A stretch of DNA of 64,000 bases from Loxodes magnus (GCA_946699065.1 CAMPDV010001230.1:1-64000), one strand, 5' to 3'. Counted from the first letter of the stretch, positions 1-14,620 are shown. Program-made: numbers and translations. Notes: generated by a model from the letters alone, not told the origin.

Positions 1-499
1 TTAAAGATCTTCTTTTATCTAATATATTAAAGCTTATAAAAAATTCGCTAATAAATCCTAAATATAAAGCTAATTATTGTAAATTAATAAAGCATTTTTA
101 AAGAAGACTACAGCCTTATACATAAAAAACATTTACAAGAAGCTTAAAATTTAAATGATTAAACTCCATTAAAAAATTTGATAAGATTGAAATCTTTTCA
201 ATGCATAACCTGCTTATACTCTATTATTTTCTCTAGATATTTTTAGAATAGATGTAATAAATAGAGGTGCTACAGTATTTTATTAACTTTGCATCTATAA
301 AATTGAAAAATTTAAATTTGCACTTAAAAAAGAATTGTGTGCTAATATCTTTATATTAAATTACATGCAAGCTTTTAGATTTATATTTTACATTTAATAA
401 TATTAAAATAGAGTGAAAATATACATCCTTAAATTTAAAACCTAATATTTAATAATAAGACTTCTTTATTTATCATAAGTCTTTATTTCATTCTTTAGT

Positions 500-843
500 T
501 TACATTTATTTTTAATAATTGAAAAGATGGTGGGAGTTGAGAATGACCTTTGTGACAATACTTTCTGGTTTTATGACTAGGAAAAAGTTCCTTTCCTGTC
601 GCTGAGAAAGTCCATGGTCAGAGTCATTTTCTGAAGGGAACACTGTCTTTGATATTATCAGCTCTTGCCAGGGGTTTGAAGCCTGGCTGCTCATAGCGAT
701 GTAGCTCCCTAGCAGCTGTGCTGGAGCATAACAGGATATCCCCATTATTTCATAAAAAGAGAGTGTCGGGTCGTGCAATCGGAAAGGAGGTTTTCGGTCC
801 AAAAACTTTTTTAGTTGAAATAATTAATTACATTTATTTTTAA
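500..843 (-). mobile_element. Short retroposon (SINE-like), copy 1, with 16-bp target-site duplication
   Basis: A GC-rich body (516-827) sits in very AT-rich DNA. It is flanked by a perfect 16-bp direct repeat, TTACATTTATTTTTAA, at 500-515 and 828-843. The body matches 40631-40945 (opposite orientation) along its whole length, with mostly A/G and C/T differences plus a few indels. Long, imprecise-length target duplications of this kind are typical of target-primed insertion by LINE machinery. A 96-residue frame runs through it on the minus strand, but most differences from copy 2 change the amino acid and a 1-nt indel breaks the frame, so I do not call it protein-coding. No clear tRNA-type A or B box was found, so its parent RNA is unknown. 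Confidence 0.75.
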
Positions 844-3800
844 ACTTTACCAGATTATCTAAATTTTTTAAAATTCTATTTTATTTTTTTACTTTTTTTA
901 TATATTGCAAACTTTAGGTTAGATTTAAAATAAAATTAATTTATTTAAAAAGTAAGCATAGAAATATAAAAATTAAAGATTATATTATTTTCTAAATGAT
1001 ACTAATATAGCTATATAAAAATACTCAGACGTTTCTTTGAGAATAAATTAAAATAATTATAAGAAATATAAGTAAAGCATAAACCTTTATTTTAAATTAT
1101 TAATGTAAAAATAAATTATTACTAATATTTAAGACTTTAATGAGTTAGTGAAAGTAACTTAAATTTAGTGTTATTTAAGTAATAGTAAATTAAAAAAATC
1201 AAATTATATTAAGAAACTATTACTTATAAACTTAATAGTTTTGTTATTTTTTATTGATATACTAAAAATCTTAATATGAATAAAGAACTATTTTGATTTG
1301 AACTATAATCATTAAATTATTTGTATAAGATATAAAATAAATTATATTCTACATCCTAGAAATAGAAATTTATGAGAACTTATAAATATCATAATTAAGT
1401 TTTTTCAACTTTACTATAATTCTTAAATTAAGTTCTTTTGCTCAAATTTATTTTATAATTTTTTCATTTAAACAGTTTAGAAACTCTTGTGATTCAAATA
1501 TCCTTAATTTAATTACCCTTTGTAAATTCTACATAATTAAACATTAAGCTTACAAAGTATTTTTCTTATTTTATGCTCATTGCATTGGAAACTTCATACA
1601 CTTATATAGATAAAGAATAATATTTAAGTTTAACTAGCCCTAGCAAATTATTTACTTGATACTAATTTATCTATGATGCTTCTGACAATTTAAACATTAA
1701 AATTAAAGAAATTACAATCATTGATATAATTATATGAACTATTAAAACACTTCTTTCACTTAAAGCTCTATTAGCTAAATAACTTTATAATTATTATTTA
1801 GCCAAATTTAGATAGCTAAATTTAGATTTATTAGAACTGCTATAGAAATTTAAATTTGATACCAAAATAATTATAAAGTAGATAAAAGGTTAGTTTCATA
1901 AAGTAGAGAAACCTTAAGCTTCAATTAATCATACTTGCTTGTAAAATTTATCATGAACTTTCAGATTAACTATGCTTAGATTCAATATAACAGCAATATC
2001 AAAATTTCTTCGCCTAATAACAACGGAAATCATCATATTTTCAGATAAACATAATTATGATATGCTGAGATTAAAATGAAACAAAAAGGCTTATATAGCA
2101 AATTTGGTTTTAAAAGATTATAGATACTTATGCAAAAGAAAGAAAACTAAATTAATGTAAATACTTTAGATGTAATCAAAAATATTTTTTTATTTTATTC
2201 AAATTAATTAAGATTCCAAATAAAAACTTATATTAGTTTTCATGTGAATAGAGCTTTGTTTCATTTATATAAAATATAGTATTAAAAGATTTTGACTCTT
2301 TAAATATACAACTTATATCCTTTATTCTCGAAGATAGAAAAATAAAAAAAGATAAATAGAAATTACCAAGCAAATGAAATATATGATTATGTATTAACTA
2401 TATAGTTAAAATATATGCGTGTATAATATATAAAAAGGAAGCTTTGGAGATTATAACGAGATTGAATAAATAGCATTAAAAATTGCTCACTCTTCTTGAA
2501 GTAATTCATTTTACCTCTATCAAACAAAGATAAATAAAACTAAAGAGATTTCTTTTAAGTATTTCATGATTAAGCTCTATAAATTCTTAAAAGTACAACA
2601 GACATTAGTACCCATATTAAATAAGGATATTTTAAGTAAGTTTGGATATTAAAAAGAAAAATGATTAAAATTTAGCTAGTAGATCCATTAAATAACTCCT
2701 TTGTCTATAATTATTACATCTTATTAAAACAAACTTGAGGTTATTTTATCTATATATTTTTATAGTTTTCGCTTATTTCTTCATATATTATTATTTTATT
2801 TGTTGCTCTTAATAAACTTATACAAACATGATCAGGAAATTTAACTAATTTTTTCAATTAAATGATTGGTTTCCTTTTTATTTCTAGCTTAGAGGAAAGG
2901 CATTAAGGTTATTAAAAAGATAAATATAAATGCGACTTATATGCTGTTTATAAATGAAAATTTAGGATTAAAAAATAAACAAATTAAATAGGATATTTTG
3001 TGATTGCAGTATAACTCTAGGAATTAGAAACTTGATCGTTATTTTTTGTATAGGGTTAAGATTTAATTATTTTAATTTAGGAGAAAAAATAATTTTGCTT
3101 GTATAGTAGTTGATTAAGAAGAGAGTTTTGCAATTTCTTAATTATCTTTTAATATCTAATTAAAATGTGATTTAAATCTCTGGCTAGGTTTGCTATTAAA
3201 TAGTTATAAAATATCTTACTTATAATTATAATATAAAGTTACTTGGCTATATTTTATCAATTCTTTCTTTTAAATTTAGTTTTAGATTTCAATCATGAGA
3301 AAATAATTTAAATGGTTAGCTTTTATAATTTCTATTATAAGATGAAAATAAAGTTTCAATCGAGTTATATAAGCATAATATATTTTATAACCTACCATAA
3401 TACACGAATATAAATCTAAGAAAATAAATCACTAGCATTTATTAAACTTTTAAAACAGCAATGAAGAAAATTTAGAAGCTTAACTCAAGATAACGCTAAT
3501 TAATTATTATTTTACTTTTTTAGATTTTTTCTTTATTTAAAATTTATAATATTCGCATAACTTGAAATTAGAGCAAGCTAATTTAAAAGCTATGTTTGAG
3601 AATTAAAAGCATGAACATAGTATTAAAAAAGAATATTTCATCTTAAATTGCTATATGACGAATATTGGCCAAAGTAATGCGCTGTATTAATTATAATTTT
3701 CTTTTATTATGGTTCACTTCTGTTTTTATACAGTTTTATTAAGCTCCTTAAGCTTTAATCCTTTTTTTTTTTTAATTAATAAGCCTTGCATATTAGGTTA

Positions 3801-4407
3801 AAATTTGCTGAGTTTTTTTGCTTAGATAAAGAAATTTTTTAAAGGCAGAATTTTATATTTCGTACTAATATCCTTGCATACAAATTATTATTTGAATTTT
3901 ATATTAAAACAAAATAAAAATTTAGAATTTTAAAGAAACTATTTATTCAAAAGTATCTCAATTCTTGTATTCTAGGAAATTTGCTAGACTTCATAAATAC
4001 ATAGAAACTCAGCAAAAAATCTGTACTAAAAATATAAAAAAAGTGATAGAGAAATAGCATATTTTATAAAATAGCTTTTTCTAAGGTAAAGTTGACTTTA
4101 TTTTTTTTCAATAAGCAAGTTATTTTTAGTTAAAAATATAACTATTAATTTTAAAAATAAACATGAGGGAAAGATCAGAATAACCAAAAATAAAAATCAA
4201 TAATAAATTATAATATTCATTTTTCAACCTAAATATGACTTTCATTCTCTAATTTTTGCTTTTGCTTTTACTTTTTGCTTTTTATAATTTAATTAAATTA
4301 TCTTATTGAATGACTTTGATTTTAATCTGTTGAAAAGAATCTACATTATAAAGTTTTAGTCCTTGTAAATTTAACTTTTAACTCATTTCAAATTTGTTAA
4401 AATATAA
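844..4407. other. AT-rich intergenic DNA, no gene recognised
   Basis: Very AT-rich sequence with homopolymer runs. No conserved motif, RNA gene or frame that repeats elsewhere in the window was seen. Stop-free frames occur but are uninformative under this genetic code. Confidence 0.4.
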
Positions 4408-7400
4408 ATGAATGTGGTAAAGAATTTGATACTTTGCCTTTTGACTATTTCCTTTAGCAACGCTTAAACTAATTTTTTTAATATTTTAGTTCCTAATGAG
4501 TCTACATATTATTCTGGTTCTCAAGATAATATTATAGAATCATTTCAGTACTATAATTACAATCCCTAGACTTAATAAAAAATAAGTATATCTGCCTGGC
4601 TAAAGTTTGATAGAAATGCTTAGTAAAATTAATGAGGAACTTATATTCTTGTTAGATAATCTCCTTCAGGATTTATATAATTATCTGTGGAACAAAGTTA
4701 AAATAACTAATAAACTATCTTTTTAGCTAAAATTTAAACCTAAGTAGCAAACTAAGACGCTACCCTGTAAGTAACTTTGATTCATGACATTTGAATTTTT
4801 GTTGGATTTTCAGTTATAAAAAGTGGGAAACTTTTTTTGGGTATAATTAATTCTTAAGCTAATAAATTCTCCACTATAGAGCAGCAGTTAACTGTTTGGT
4901 AAGGTTTTGATCTAAGTAGTAATTTTTACATTTCAGGTTAAGCTAATAAATATAGAGAGTATATTTACTCTCTCAAATACTATAAAAATTTTTCTTTAGA
5001 ACTTGATGATTTATGAGATATTTATAATTAACCTAATCAACAATTTATTTCTTTATCCGATAATCTTTCGTGCAATTAACTTTGCAGCAAATGTTACGGA
5101 TCTGCTGAGAATAACTGTTTACAATGCTATGAGTCTTTCCATTTTAGTAGTAATACTTGCATCTGTAATCAAAAACTTTCTTTGGATGGTATTTGTTAAT
5201 AAAACTGTCCTTCTACACAATAAGATTCAGATTATAATAATATATGCGACTTCTGTAATGCTTCTATTCCACTTTGTGAGGAATGTAGATAATAAGGAGA
5301 TATCTGTAATAAATGTTCAAGTTCATCTTATTAATTGGAAAATATATGCGTATCTTGTACAGAATACAACACTTTTTGCATTAGTTGCGACAACTAAAAA
5401 TGTCTTTAATGTCAACAAGATAAAAAACTGACCAATTATACATGTGAAGATTAATGCATTGAAACTGAATAAGATTACAACTAAGATGAAATCTGCTAAC
5501 CATGTGATTATTAGTTTAACTTTTGCTACACATGTAATGATATAGAATGCTTAGAGTGCAAATTAGGATATTTTCTATAGTCATAATAATGCAAATAATG
5601 TTAAGAAGCAGCTAAGAATTGTTCTAAATACTCTTAAGATGGAAAAATATGCTATTAGTGTGAGAATGATTATTTAAAATTAACTAATAACTCATGTGAG
5701 TTGAATTGTCTAGAAACAGAATAAGATTATGATTAAGATGGAGTATGCTAATATTGTAGTAAAGCAATATAAAATTGCGGGAGATGCAACGTAAACAGGA
5801 TTTGCATAAAATGTATATCGGATTAATATTTTTAAACTCAAATAGACTTAAAATGTAAACTTTGTAGCGAAGAAATAAAGAATTGCGAAAGATGTGATGA
5901 GCATGGTTAATATTGCTCAAAATGTATTGAAGGATATTTTTTATATAATGGAAGCTGTGTAGATAAATGCCCAAATGAAACTCACTGAGTTTAAGATCAA
6001 AAATGCTATAAATGTGATAATTTAATTTAAAATTGTTATAAGTGTATCGAAAATGGTAAAATCTGCTCTTAATGTAACGAATTTTTTGTTTGATTTGAGA
6101 ATTCTTGTGATTAGGAGTGTCCTAATTAATCTTATTATGTTTAAGATTAAACATGCAAAAAATGTGATTAATCAATCTAATATTGCGAAAAATGTAGTGA
6201 GAATGGAACTCTTTGTGTTAAATGCTAAAAACCTTTTTTAAATCTAGAAAGTATTTGCGTATAAAATTGTCCAGATGATAGTTACTTTGCTTAGGGATAA
6301 GAATGCTATAAATGCGAAAAATCCATATAAAACTGTGAAAGATGCAGTAAAAACGGACAAATTTGTGATAAGTGTTTAGAGCCTTTTGCTTTATTCGAAA
6401 ATTATTGTGTTTAATAATGTCCAAACGAAACTCATTATAGATAAGGTTAAATATGCCTAAAGTGTGATTATTCCATTTAAAACTGTGAGAGATGCAATTA
6501 TTAAGGACAAGTTTGCATTAAATGCTACGAATCACATAAACTTTCTTTAGAAAATACCTGTATAACTTGCGAGTCACATCAGATTTTATTAAATTAATCT
6601 TGCACTCCTTGTTCAGTGATTCCTTAATGTGAATAATGCATAGAAATTTAGAATTATACGATTGGATGTAAAAAATGCAAACAAGATTTCAGCCTTGATA
6701 ACTTTTTGTGTTAAGCATAAATTTCTAGCGAAGATTTAAAAAATTCCTCTGAAAGTAAAAGTGATGATGACGACGGTCAATACAAAAGCCTTAATGATTT
6801 CGAAATATCAGATTTTGAAAAATAGTTTATTTACAATACTGATATAACAATTTAGGCCACTACTTATGGTGCTTTTGCTGGATCAGTATTAACTTCAGTT
6901 TCAGCAACTGTGACTTATACCTAATTTTCAGCAGGTTAAGCTCAATTTTTATCTATTCTTCTAATTAATCAGCTCATTTTAATGAATGCTTTTGTAGATG
7001 TTAAAAGAACAGAAAATATAAATGCTTATTATTACATGAATTTCAGAGGCAGCCAACCTATGTCAGGAATAAACAACAATGACTTTCTAAATTTTGACTT
7101 GGATTCTAAGAAATTGATAGTAAATAAAAAGATCTACATCTTAATGAACTTCAATAGCTATACTTTAATAGCTAATATAATAAGCGCATTATTTGTTTTA
7201 ATTATCTTATATTTAATAGACTTTTTATTTATAATCATAAGTTGCTTCATTTGGAAAGAAAAAATAGAAAAGGTAAGAAGAAAATTAACCAATAAGAATT
7301 TTATCACAATGGCTTACAATCTAAAATCAATTCAAATCACAAATGCTGCAATGCTCTAGTTATACCATTTTAATATCAGCGATTGATATGTTGGCTTTAA

Positions 7401-8096
7401 CTCTTTTCTAGCTATTTTTATTATAGTAAGTTTTAAATTTTGTAGATTACGCAACTCTACTTTATTTTCTATAGCTATTAAATAAATAAATAATATTTTT
7501 ATTTAAAGGTCAAAAACGAAGAAGCTATAGATGAAAAAGTTAAAAAGGAGTAAGATGAAATGTACGAAAAGTATATTATACACTTTGACCATAAAGCATA
7601 AAATACAAAGCCTCAAGTGATGTTCTAGACATTCTTCTTATTGAGAAGGCTATTTATTTCATTTGCAGCTGTTTTACTTGTAGAAACTTAAATAGCCCAA
7701 ATTATTTTGTATCTAATTCACTGTCTGATTTGGCTTACTTACTTAGTTTTGTGTAGACCTATTTCAAGAACTATATTGTTTATTTAAGAAATAGTAGGAG
7801 AAGGATTGTTGATAATAATATACTTCTTTAATTTCTATTATCATGCAATAAGTAAAAAGCAGTTGACAGAAAAATAATTTAATTAAGCTGATTATTTAGG
7901 AAAGATTCTAGTACTAATTTGTTGCTTTTATACCATCTGTGGACTGGCCATTTCAACTTTCTTAGTAGCTAAAGATTTATAAGAATCTTGGAAGATTTAT
8001 ACGAATCTTGGAAGATTTATAAGTAGAAAAAATAAAAAATTTAATAGTCATCTTAAGAAGAAAGCAAATAAATCACATAAAGACATAATACCTTGA
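4408..8096 (+). CDS. Large cell-surface protein: LamG-like domain, Cys-rich repeats, multi-pass membrane domain (family member A)
   Basis: Two exons, 4408-7425 and 7446-8096, about 1222 residues with TAA/TAG as Gln and TGA as Trp. Residues 1-20 are a signal peptide (MNVVKNLILCLLTISFSNA). A lectin/LamG-like region follows, with S-A-W-L-K-F-D and D-I-W-I-F-V-G-F. A long Cys-rich region (about residues 220-770) has many C-x2-C pairs of the furin/growth-factor-receptor type. This copy has several more Cys repeats than members at 14621 and 29399. The C-terminal third has about 6-8 hydrophobic segments, including L-V-L-C-R-P, resembling the TRP/PKD-like membrane modules of ciliate Cys-rich receptors. 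The role is probably at the cell surface (receptor, channel or coat); the ligand is unknown. A 20-bp tandem duplication at 7972-8011 shifts the frame near the C-terminus. Removing one unit restores a Gln/Lys-rich tail, ending near 8280, that matches the other members. The annotated stop may therefore be secondary. Confidence 0.85.
7426..7445 (+). other. 20-nt spliceosomal intron in family member A
   Basis: GTAAGTTTTAAATTTTGTAG. Removing it keeps the downstream reading frame (Q-L-Y-F-I-F, then the charged loop and next membrane segments) collinear with the paralogs, whose introns lie at exactly the same codon boundary. Phase 0. Confidence 0.85.
7972..8021 (+). repeat. 20-bp tandem duplication (about 2.5 units) inside gene A
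   Basis: Unit AAGATTTATAAGAATCTTGG at 7972-7991, near-identical copy at 7992-8011 (one change, A to C), then a partial third copy. It is absent from the family members at 14621 and 29399. Twenty is not a multiple of three, so it shifts the frame just after the last membrane segment. Confidence 0.85.
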
Positions 8097-8280
8097 AGAT
8101 AGAATAAATTAGCACTACCAAGATTACTCGAAGAAAACAAAAATTATAAAATGATCTTACTAAAGACATAATATTATAAGAGGAGATTAAAGAACCCATA
8201 TTTACATCTCATTAAAAAAAGCACGCAAAAGGTAAAAAGAAAAATACATATGGCGATAGACATATGAAATCGATATATTT

Positions 8281-11200
8281 TACTTAATAATTAAATTTTA
8301 ATGATTTATTTCTTAATAAAGCTTATCCTTTATAAACGTTCTTCCAACTTTACCTTTTTCATATACTTAAAAGATATATCTACTAATTATTTTCTCTTTA
8401 GTAGAGTTAGAAATATTTCTAATTAGTGTCTCTAATCATTTTAGATAAATTCAAACCTTTTTACTAAAGGACTAATTAGATTTTTTGACAGCATAGAGTT
8501 TATAAGATATGCTAATTATAATTAAAATTATGCTTTTTCTCCTAGCTAATTTAATTCCTCTCTTTCCATTTAATTCTTTTTATACCTATATGTTTTATCT
8601 ATTTTTTATCTTCTTTCTAAAACATTACTCATATACAGAATAAATTTAGGATTATTTCTTTTTAAAAAATTGACTTTAAGTTTTGGATTAAGAAAATTGA
8701 GCAAAGGAGAAAAGCTGAAAGTCTTCTATATTATCATAGTAAAATATTCCAAAAGATAATTTTGAAATGCTTTTTTATAAATTAGATACAAATAAAGCGA
8801 GTAATTACCTTTACGATAAACAATAAACTTTATCATACTCATTTATCGAAACCTTACTATGACCTTTAAGCTATTAAGATTTATTAATTATATATTTTAC
8901 TGTTGGCTAAAGATTAAATCAGAATCAAAGTGTTCTAAGGCTGACTACTATTAAATCTAGAATTTATTTATTTCTTAGCTTATTTTATAGCTAATTCTTC
9001 GATAATTAAGAAGAGATATTAAGTTCATTAGGGGATAAAGTTCATATTTCTAGTTAGGATAGAAAGTAAAATTCCTTTATTCAATATTTAGTCCTATTGC
9101 TTAATTGAGAAAGCTATAACTATAAAAATTGTATATGAGGGTATTGGAACTTCTTTAGTATAGTAATGGAGCTTTTAGTTAGATATAATTTAGCTTAAAT
9201 AAAGATAACTTCAATCCAATAATTTACTCTTAGCTCCTTTATATATTAATTAGACTCTAAATAGTAAAAGCATTATGAAACTAGATATAATTTATTGCTA
9301 TAAGGTATAAAGTCAAGAAGAACGTTTAATTAAGAAACTTAGTTATCATAAGATAAATAAATCCCATTATATGAGATCTATGGCTAATATTAGTTAAGGT
9401 TAAAAAGGATAATAAAATTGCACTAAATAACTAAGACTAATTAATAGCCTGAAATCAGATTTTCAATTAAATATAATAGAACATTCTATTTATAGCTTAA
9501 AGCATCAAATCATTAATAATTACACTTCTAGTCAATATAGTGGAATTTATTATAGTTTGAAGGTTTAAGACAATCAAAATTTGAGCAGCTAAGACTTTAA
9601 AATAAAAAGGAATAAAATTGGATTAAAGTGTTTCATATTAATATGAACATTTATTAAATTTGCTAAGTTTTACCTTATTTAATGATTTATCCTTTACCTC
9701 TTTAATGAAATTCCTTTTTAAAAATTTAAACTAAGAAATAATTTTTAACTATCCTTAACCATTTCAAAAGCTTTTTTATAGCTAAAAATATTCCTTATTG
9801 ATATCTTTTAGTTATTAATTTAATACTTATATTTAAGTGTATACAACAAAATTTATCGTATATCTGAATTTAAAATTAAAATAATTTAGGAAATTTAAAA
9901 AATTTCATTTTTTTATTAGTCTACATTTTCAATCTTAATGCTTATTTAATCTATATCATAACTTATACTTGTCTTGCCTTTGTAATTTTTTTCTTTAATC
10001 CGTTTATTCAAGATTTTTAATTTTTGTCCCTCTTTCTTTATTTAATTACCTAGTAAATAACTAAATAAATGTTTCCCACCTATAAATTTTATAGAAGTAG
10101 GTAGGAATTTTAAATACATTTTTCTAATTATTTTACTTATAACCCATAAAATTTAATATAAAGAGCTAATAGTTTTCAATTGACTTTTAGTAAAGAATGT
10201 CTATTAACGAATAGACTTTAGCTATATAAATAAAATAGTAGAGTAAGAAATATGAATGAGTTATTATTTTATAAGATATGTTCCAGCTTTTAAGTTAAAA
10301 AACTAAATTTAAGATAATTTTAACCTAAAAGAAGCTTGAAATAGAAATTGTAGATTGATTTACAACTAAATAGAGTATTTTATAACTTTGCTTTAGATAT
10401 TTATATTAATAAGGAGATCTAAGTAAAAATATATTCTAAACTTATAGCAGAGTTAGTTTGTTAATTTAGCTATTTAAAGATAATTAATGGTAACTTAGTA
10501 AAAATAGTTGGTAAATAATTTTATTAAATAGAACTTAATAAATATTCCTAATTTAGAAATATAAAGGTAAGGAAGTATTAAATGAGCATACCAAGATTTA
10601 AGTTAGTAACTTATAAAAAGTAAATTACTTATTTAATTATAAGAGAATATTTAGTATATAAGCGATTTGAGTCTTGTCGTTATCTGGTGTAATAATTATT
10701 CTTATGGTATTTATAAGTTTAACTAAACTTAGTTATGTGAGCTGAATAGCACTAATATATATTAACTTCACAGTTATAGTTAAAGTTAGATATTTTGCTA
10801 AAAATAAATTTGATATGGATTTTAATAAATTTAATAAGTAAGGCATATAGATTCTAATAATCTATTGCAGAATTCATAATTAAATTAACTATTTAAATAT
10901 TATTTTAGAAGCAAAGATCTTTTAAACAATATTCTTTTCTATTCTTATGCTAAAGTGCTAGCTAAGGTAATTTCATGAAAATTATTTCAAATTAAAAAAT
11001 AATTTATTTTCTTGTAATTTATTTTGCTAAATAGAAGCAAGGGAAAATCTAAAATTAATTTTATAAGTTTAATTATTAAGAAAGGTTAAATTGTAAAGCC
11101 AATTATTTAGTAATAAAGAAAATAAATAGCTAAAAGGAAAAATTAAAAAAAAACTTTAAATTTATAAATTTAACTAGTCAATTTATTTCCATCCTCATAA

Positions 11201-13832
11201 ATATAAAAATAACTGTGATAGTAAATCTTTGATGTCTATATGACATTGTTAGCTAGATAAAATATTTCATTAATATATCTTTGATTTTTTTGTGGCTTCA
11301 AAGATTTAATTAAGCTTATTTCTTTTAAATTTTATAAATAGTTATTCTTGCTTTATTAGTTAGCTTAAAGAGTGCTTTTTAAATTGTTATTTTTATTTAT
11401 TTTTTAAGATAAACATTTAAAACTTTTATTTTATTTAAATTATTACACTTTTTATCTAAAAGCTCTTACTCTCGCTTAATATTTTCTTTTCAACATTATC
11501 TTTAACTTTTTTTCTTCTTAATATAAATTTATCAAAAAATGAAAGAATAATTTAACAGAGAAAGAATAAAAAAATATAAAATTAATATATAAGAAGTAGT
11601 CTCCAATTAATTTCTAGTCCTTAAAGGAATTTTATGTATTCTCAGTAATAAAAGTAATAATTTAATAATTTCTTTTGATTATCTTTAAAAATAAAATCCA
11701 TGTTAAATATAACTAAAACACTATTAAATAGATTTCAATGCGACGAAAGTAGAATGAGGATTGAAAAATAACTAAATTTTTTATAAATCAAATGCTTAAT
11801 AAATTTCATAATGAGTAACTTATAAATCTAATTGCTAAGAAAGTATATATTTATTTAAAATATTCCACTTTCCTATCTTCCTAAATTTGGCTTAAACTTA
11901 ATTCCAAATAATTCTAATATGCACTACAATTCAATCAACAATATTTATTTATAATTAAATTTTTGATGCTATAAATATATATGATTTATTTAACTTTAGT
12001 TATTCAGTTTAAAGTTTATATTATTTTATCAATATCTTAAACAAAATAAAAAATAAATTTTAAATTATACTCATTTAAGCCTTAATATCTTAATCTTATA
12101 GCTTTTAATATTTATTTAAGTAAATTATTTTTATTTTAGAGATAGCTTGCTTAAATGATTTTTAGTATTTCTATCTTTTATTTATTAGATCTATTATAAT
12201 CTCTTCATAATGTATTAACAACTTTATATTTTAGGAACTATTTACAATAGTTAAGTAATTTGTATAAAGAAACATTCATATCTATCTTTATAATACCTGC
12301 TTAATGCTAATATTTGCAAAATTAGATTTAAATGTGATTTTACTCTTTTTAAAATTGGATTTTCTACCTCTCTATTAAGATAAAATTAAGAAACATCCTT
12401 TAGGTATGCTCTATACATAATGTTTATTTTTAATTTAAAAAAGTTATTAGTTTCATTTAAAAATCCTTTTTAACTCCACATTCGAAAAACTTAATTAACA
12501 ACATGAAAAGATGAAATAAAGCTATTTTTGATACCTTAAAATAATTAAATATTAGCTTCTTTTAATTTTAATTTTTCATTAATAAATTATAATAAATAGA
12601 AAACTAAATTTAGGAGCTATTAGCAAACTTAGCTTCATCATTTTTCACTATTTTAATTAAATTTAAAAATATTTAAAAAATTAATAGCTTTCTTATAGAT
12701 ACATTAGCATCTAAACAATCAATATTCCAATTTTAATATTTTATCATATAAAAAAGAGAAGCTTTTTATATTTAAGAAAATTAAATTGAATCAGCATAGA
12801 GATTTTAATAAACATTATTTATATTATTATTTGGTTTTTATTAGTAATAATTTAACTAGTTAAAATAGTGATGATCATATTAAAGGAAGAATCAAATTAA
12901 TTTATTATTATTATTATTTTAATTTGAAAAATTGAATTTATTTATTCTTTGATTGTATTAAAATTATACTAGATAAAATAAATATCTTCATTAAATATGC
13001 AAATAAAAATATTAAGATAATTATTTAAATTAATCTTTACAAAAAATTAAAAGCCAAAAGTAATAAAAATAAAATAGATCTAATAGATATAAAAGAAAAT
13101 AAAATAAACTAATTAAAATAAATAAATAATCTACTCTTTGTGAATTATATTTAAATTATAATTAACAAATATTTTTAAGCTTTTAATTAATTATCTAAAC
13201 TTTTTTATTTAATTTTATATTAAAATTTAAATTTTTTACATGGATTAAAGAAATCTATGTTGCAAAGAAATTATACAAATTTTATAGAAATTTCAATAAA
13301 AATAGTAAAAGTTAAAAGTGTAGAATCATGCAAAAGAAAAAAAATTTGTAATTAATTTTTATCTAAAAAGCTATGATAAAATAATTAAATTATTTAAAAA
13401 TTAAAAATAATTAATAGAGATTTTTTAAATTTATATATCTTTATTATTTAAAATTTTTAATAATATAATTTTTTAATTAACTTCAGCTCTAATATTAGAT
13501 GTAGAGACTCAAATTTCATAAATATTTCTAAGTATTATAAAATTAATCAATAACTTTTCCTTTTTATACGTTAAATTCTTTTAGTTATCACCTTTCTCTT
13601 TCATTTTATTTTAACATATTATAATCATCAAGTTAAGTTAAATTCTAGAATCAATTAAATAAAATATTTTTTCTTTATTGATATTGCTAATAAAGTTTTC
13701 TAAATAAATATTTTTATTTAAATTAACTTAATTATTTTTAAAGTACTTATTTAATTATTATTTTTAATTAATAAACTAATTTCTTGCTTATTCATTTTGT
13801 GATTTTTATTTTTTTATAAAATACTTTATAAT
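8281..13832. other. AT-rich intergenic DNA, no gene recognised
   Basis: No conserved protein motif, RNA gene or repeat shared with other parts of the window was recognised over these 5.5 kb. The last 3 kb are especially rich in short A/T words such as AATAAATA and TTAATTAA. Confidence 0.4.
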
Positions 13833-14254
13833 TTGATTTTTTATAATTTAATATTTTTTAAATCTAATATAACAGATAATATCACAGAAAAATTCTATTC
13901 AAATAAAGTTAAAGATGCTGTTTTTAAGGTGATCATTAAATTATTTGATTTTGAAAAAATTAAAAAGGACAATTTACTGATTGTAATATATTCACCTAAT
14001 TATTTTGCTAGAGATTTAAAAATTGTTACTCTTTTTTACTAAATAGTAGAAATAAAAAAAAGTTGTTTTCTAAATATGATAAATAATGTTAAATTTTAAT
14101 TTTAATTTTATTTAAATTTAACCAAATTTGAATAAATTAAAAAGATATTTGATTTTTAAATTAAAATTATTATGATTTAACTATTTCCTTTATTAATAAA
14201 ACATTTTTTAAATAATTTTATTTAAAATTAAATTTAATATTTAAGTTTTTATTG
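13833..14254 (+). CDS. Possible small ORF of unknown function
   Basis: The stretch to about 14042 has fewer homopolymers than its surroundings and reads as a balanced peptide (charged residues in N-I-T-E-K-F-Y-S-N-K and S-P-N-Y-F-A-R-D-L-K). There is no ATG at the proposed start (TTG), no paralog and no recognised domain. In-frame TGA occurs near 14252. It could be a chance frame or a gene relic upstream of family member B. I include it only because its composition differs from neighbouring DNA. Confidence 0.2.
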
Positions 14255-14620
14255 AGTTTCCAGCTCTTAGATTTTAAATTTTATCATGAAAATTTGAAAT
14301 TAAAGGAATTTTTTAAATTAAATCCTTTTTTAGTTAATTACAAAAAAATGTTCTCCTTTAATAATTATTTGAGTGAAATAAATATAGATACAATCAAATA
14401 AGTTATTAAAATTAGTTTCTCAAATAAATATTTTTCTATATATATTTTAATATACCTTTAAATTAGTATTAAGCCTTATCTTTATTTATTTTAAGAATTT
14501 AACTAAACACAAAGTAGATATTTTTAATAATAATTTTATTTTATGTATATTTAAGTTTTAATTAATTATTTAACTAGTTTCTTTTAGTTTCATATAGAAC
14601 CACTATTTTTATAAAATAAA

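Noticed and set aside
512..802. 96-residue minus-strand ORF and its 40729-40989 plus-strand relative as a protein family
   Set aside because: Nearly all differences between the two copies change the amino acid, and a 1-nt indel breaks the shared frame. With the 16-bp target duplications, a non-coding retroposon explains the similarity better.
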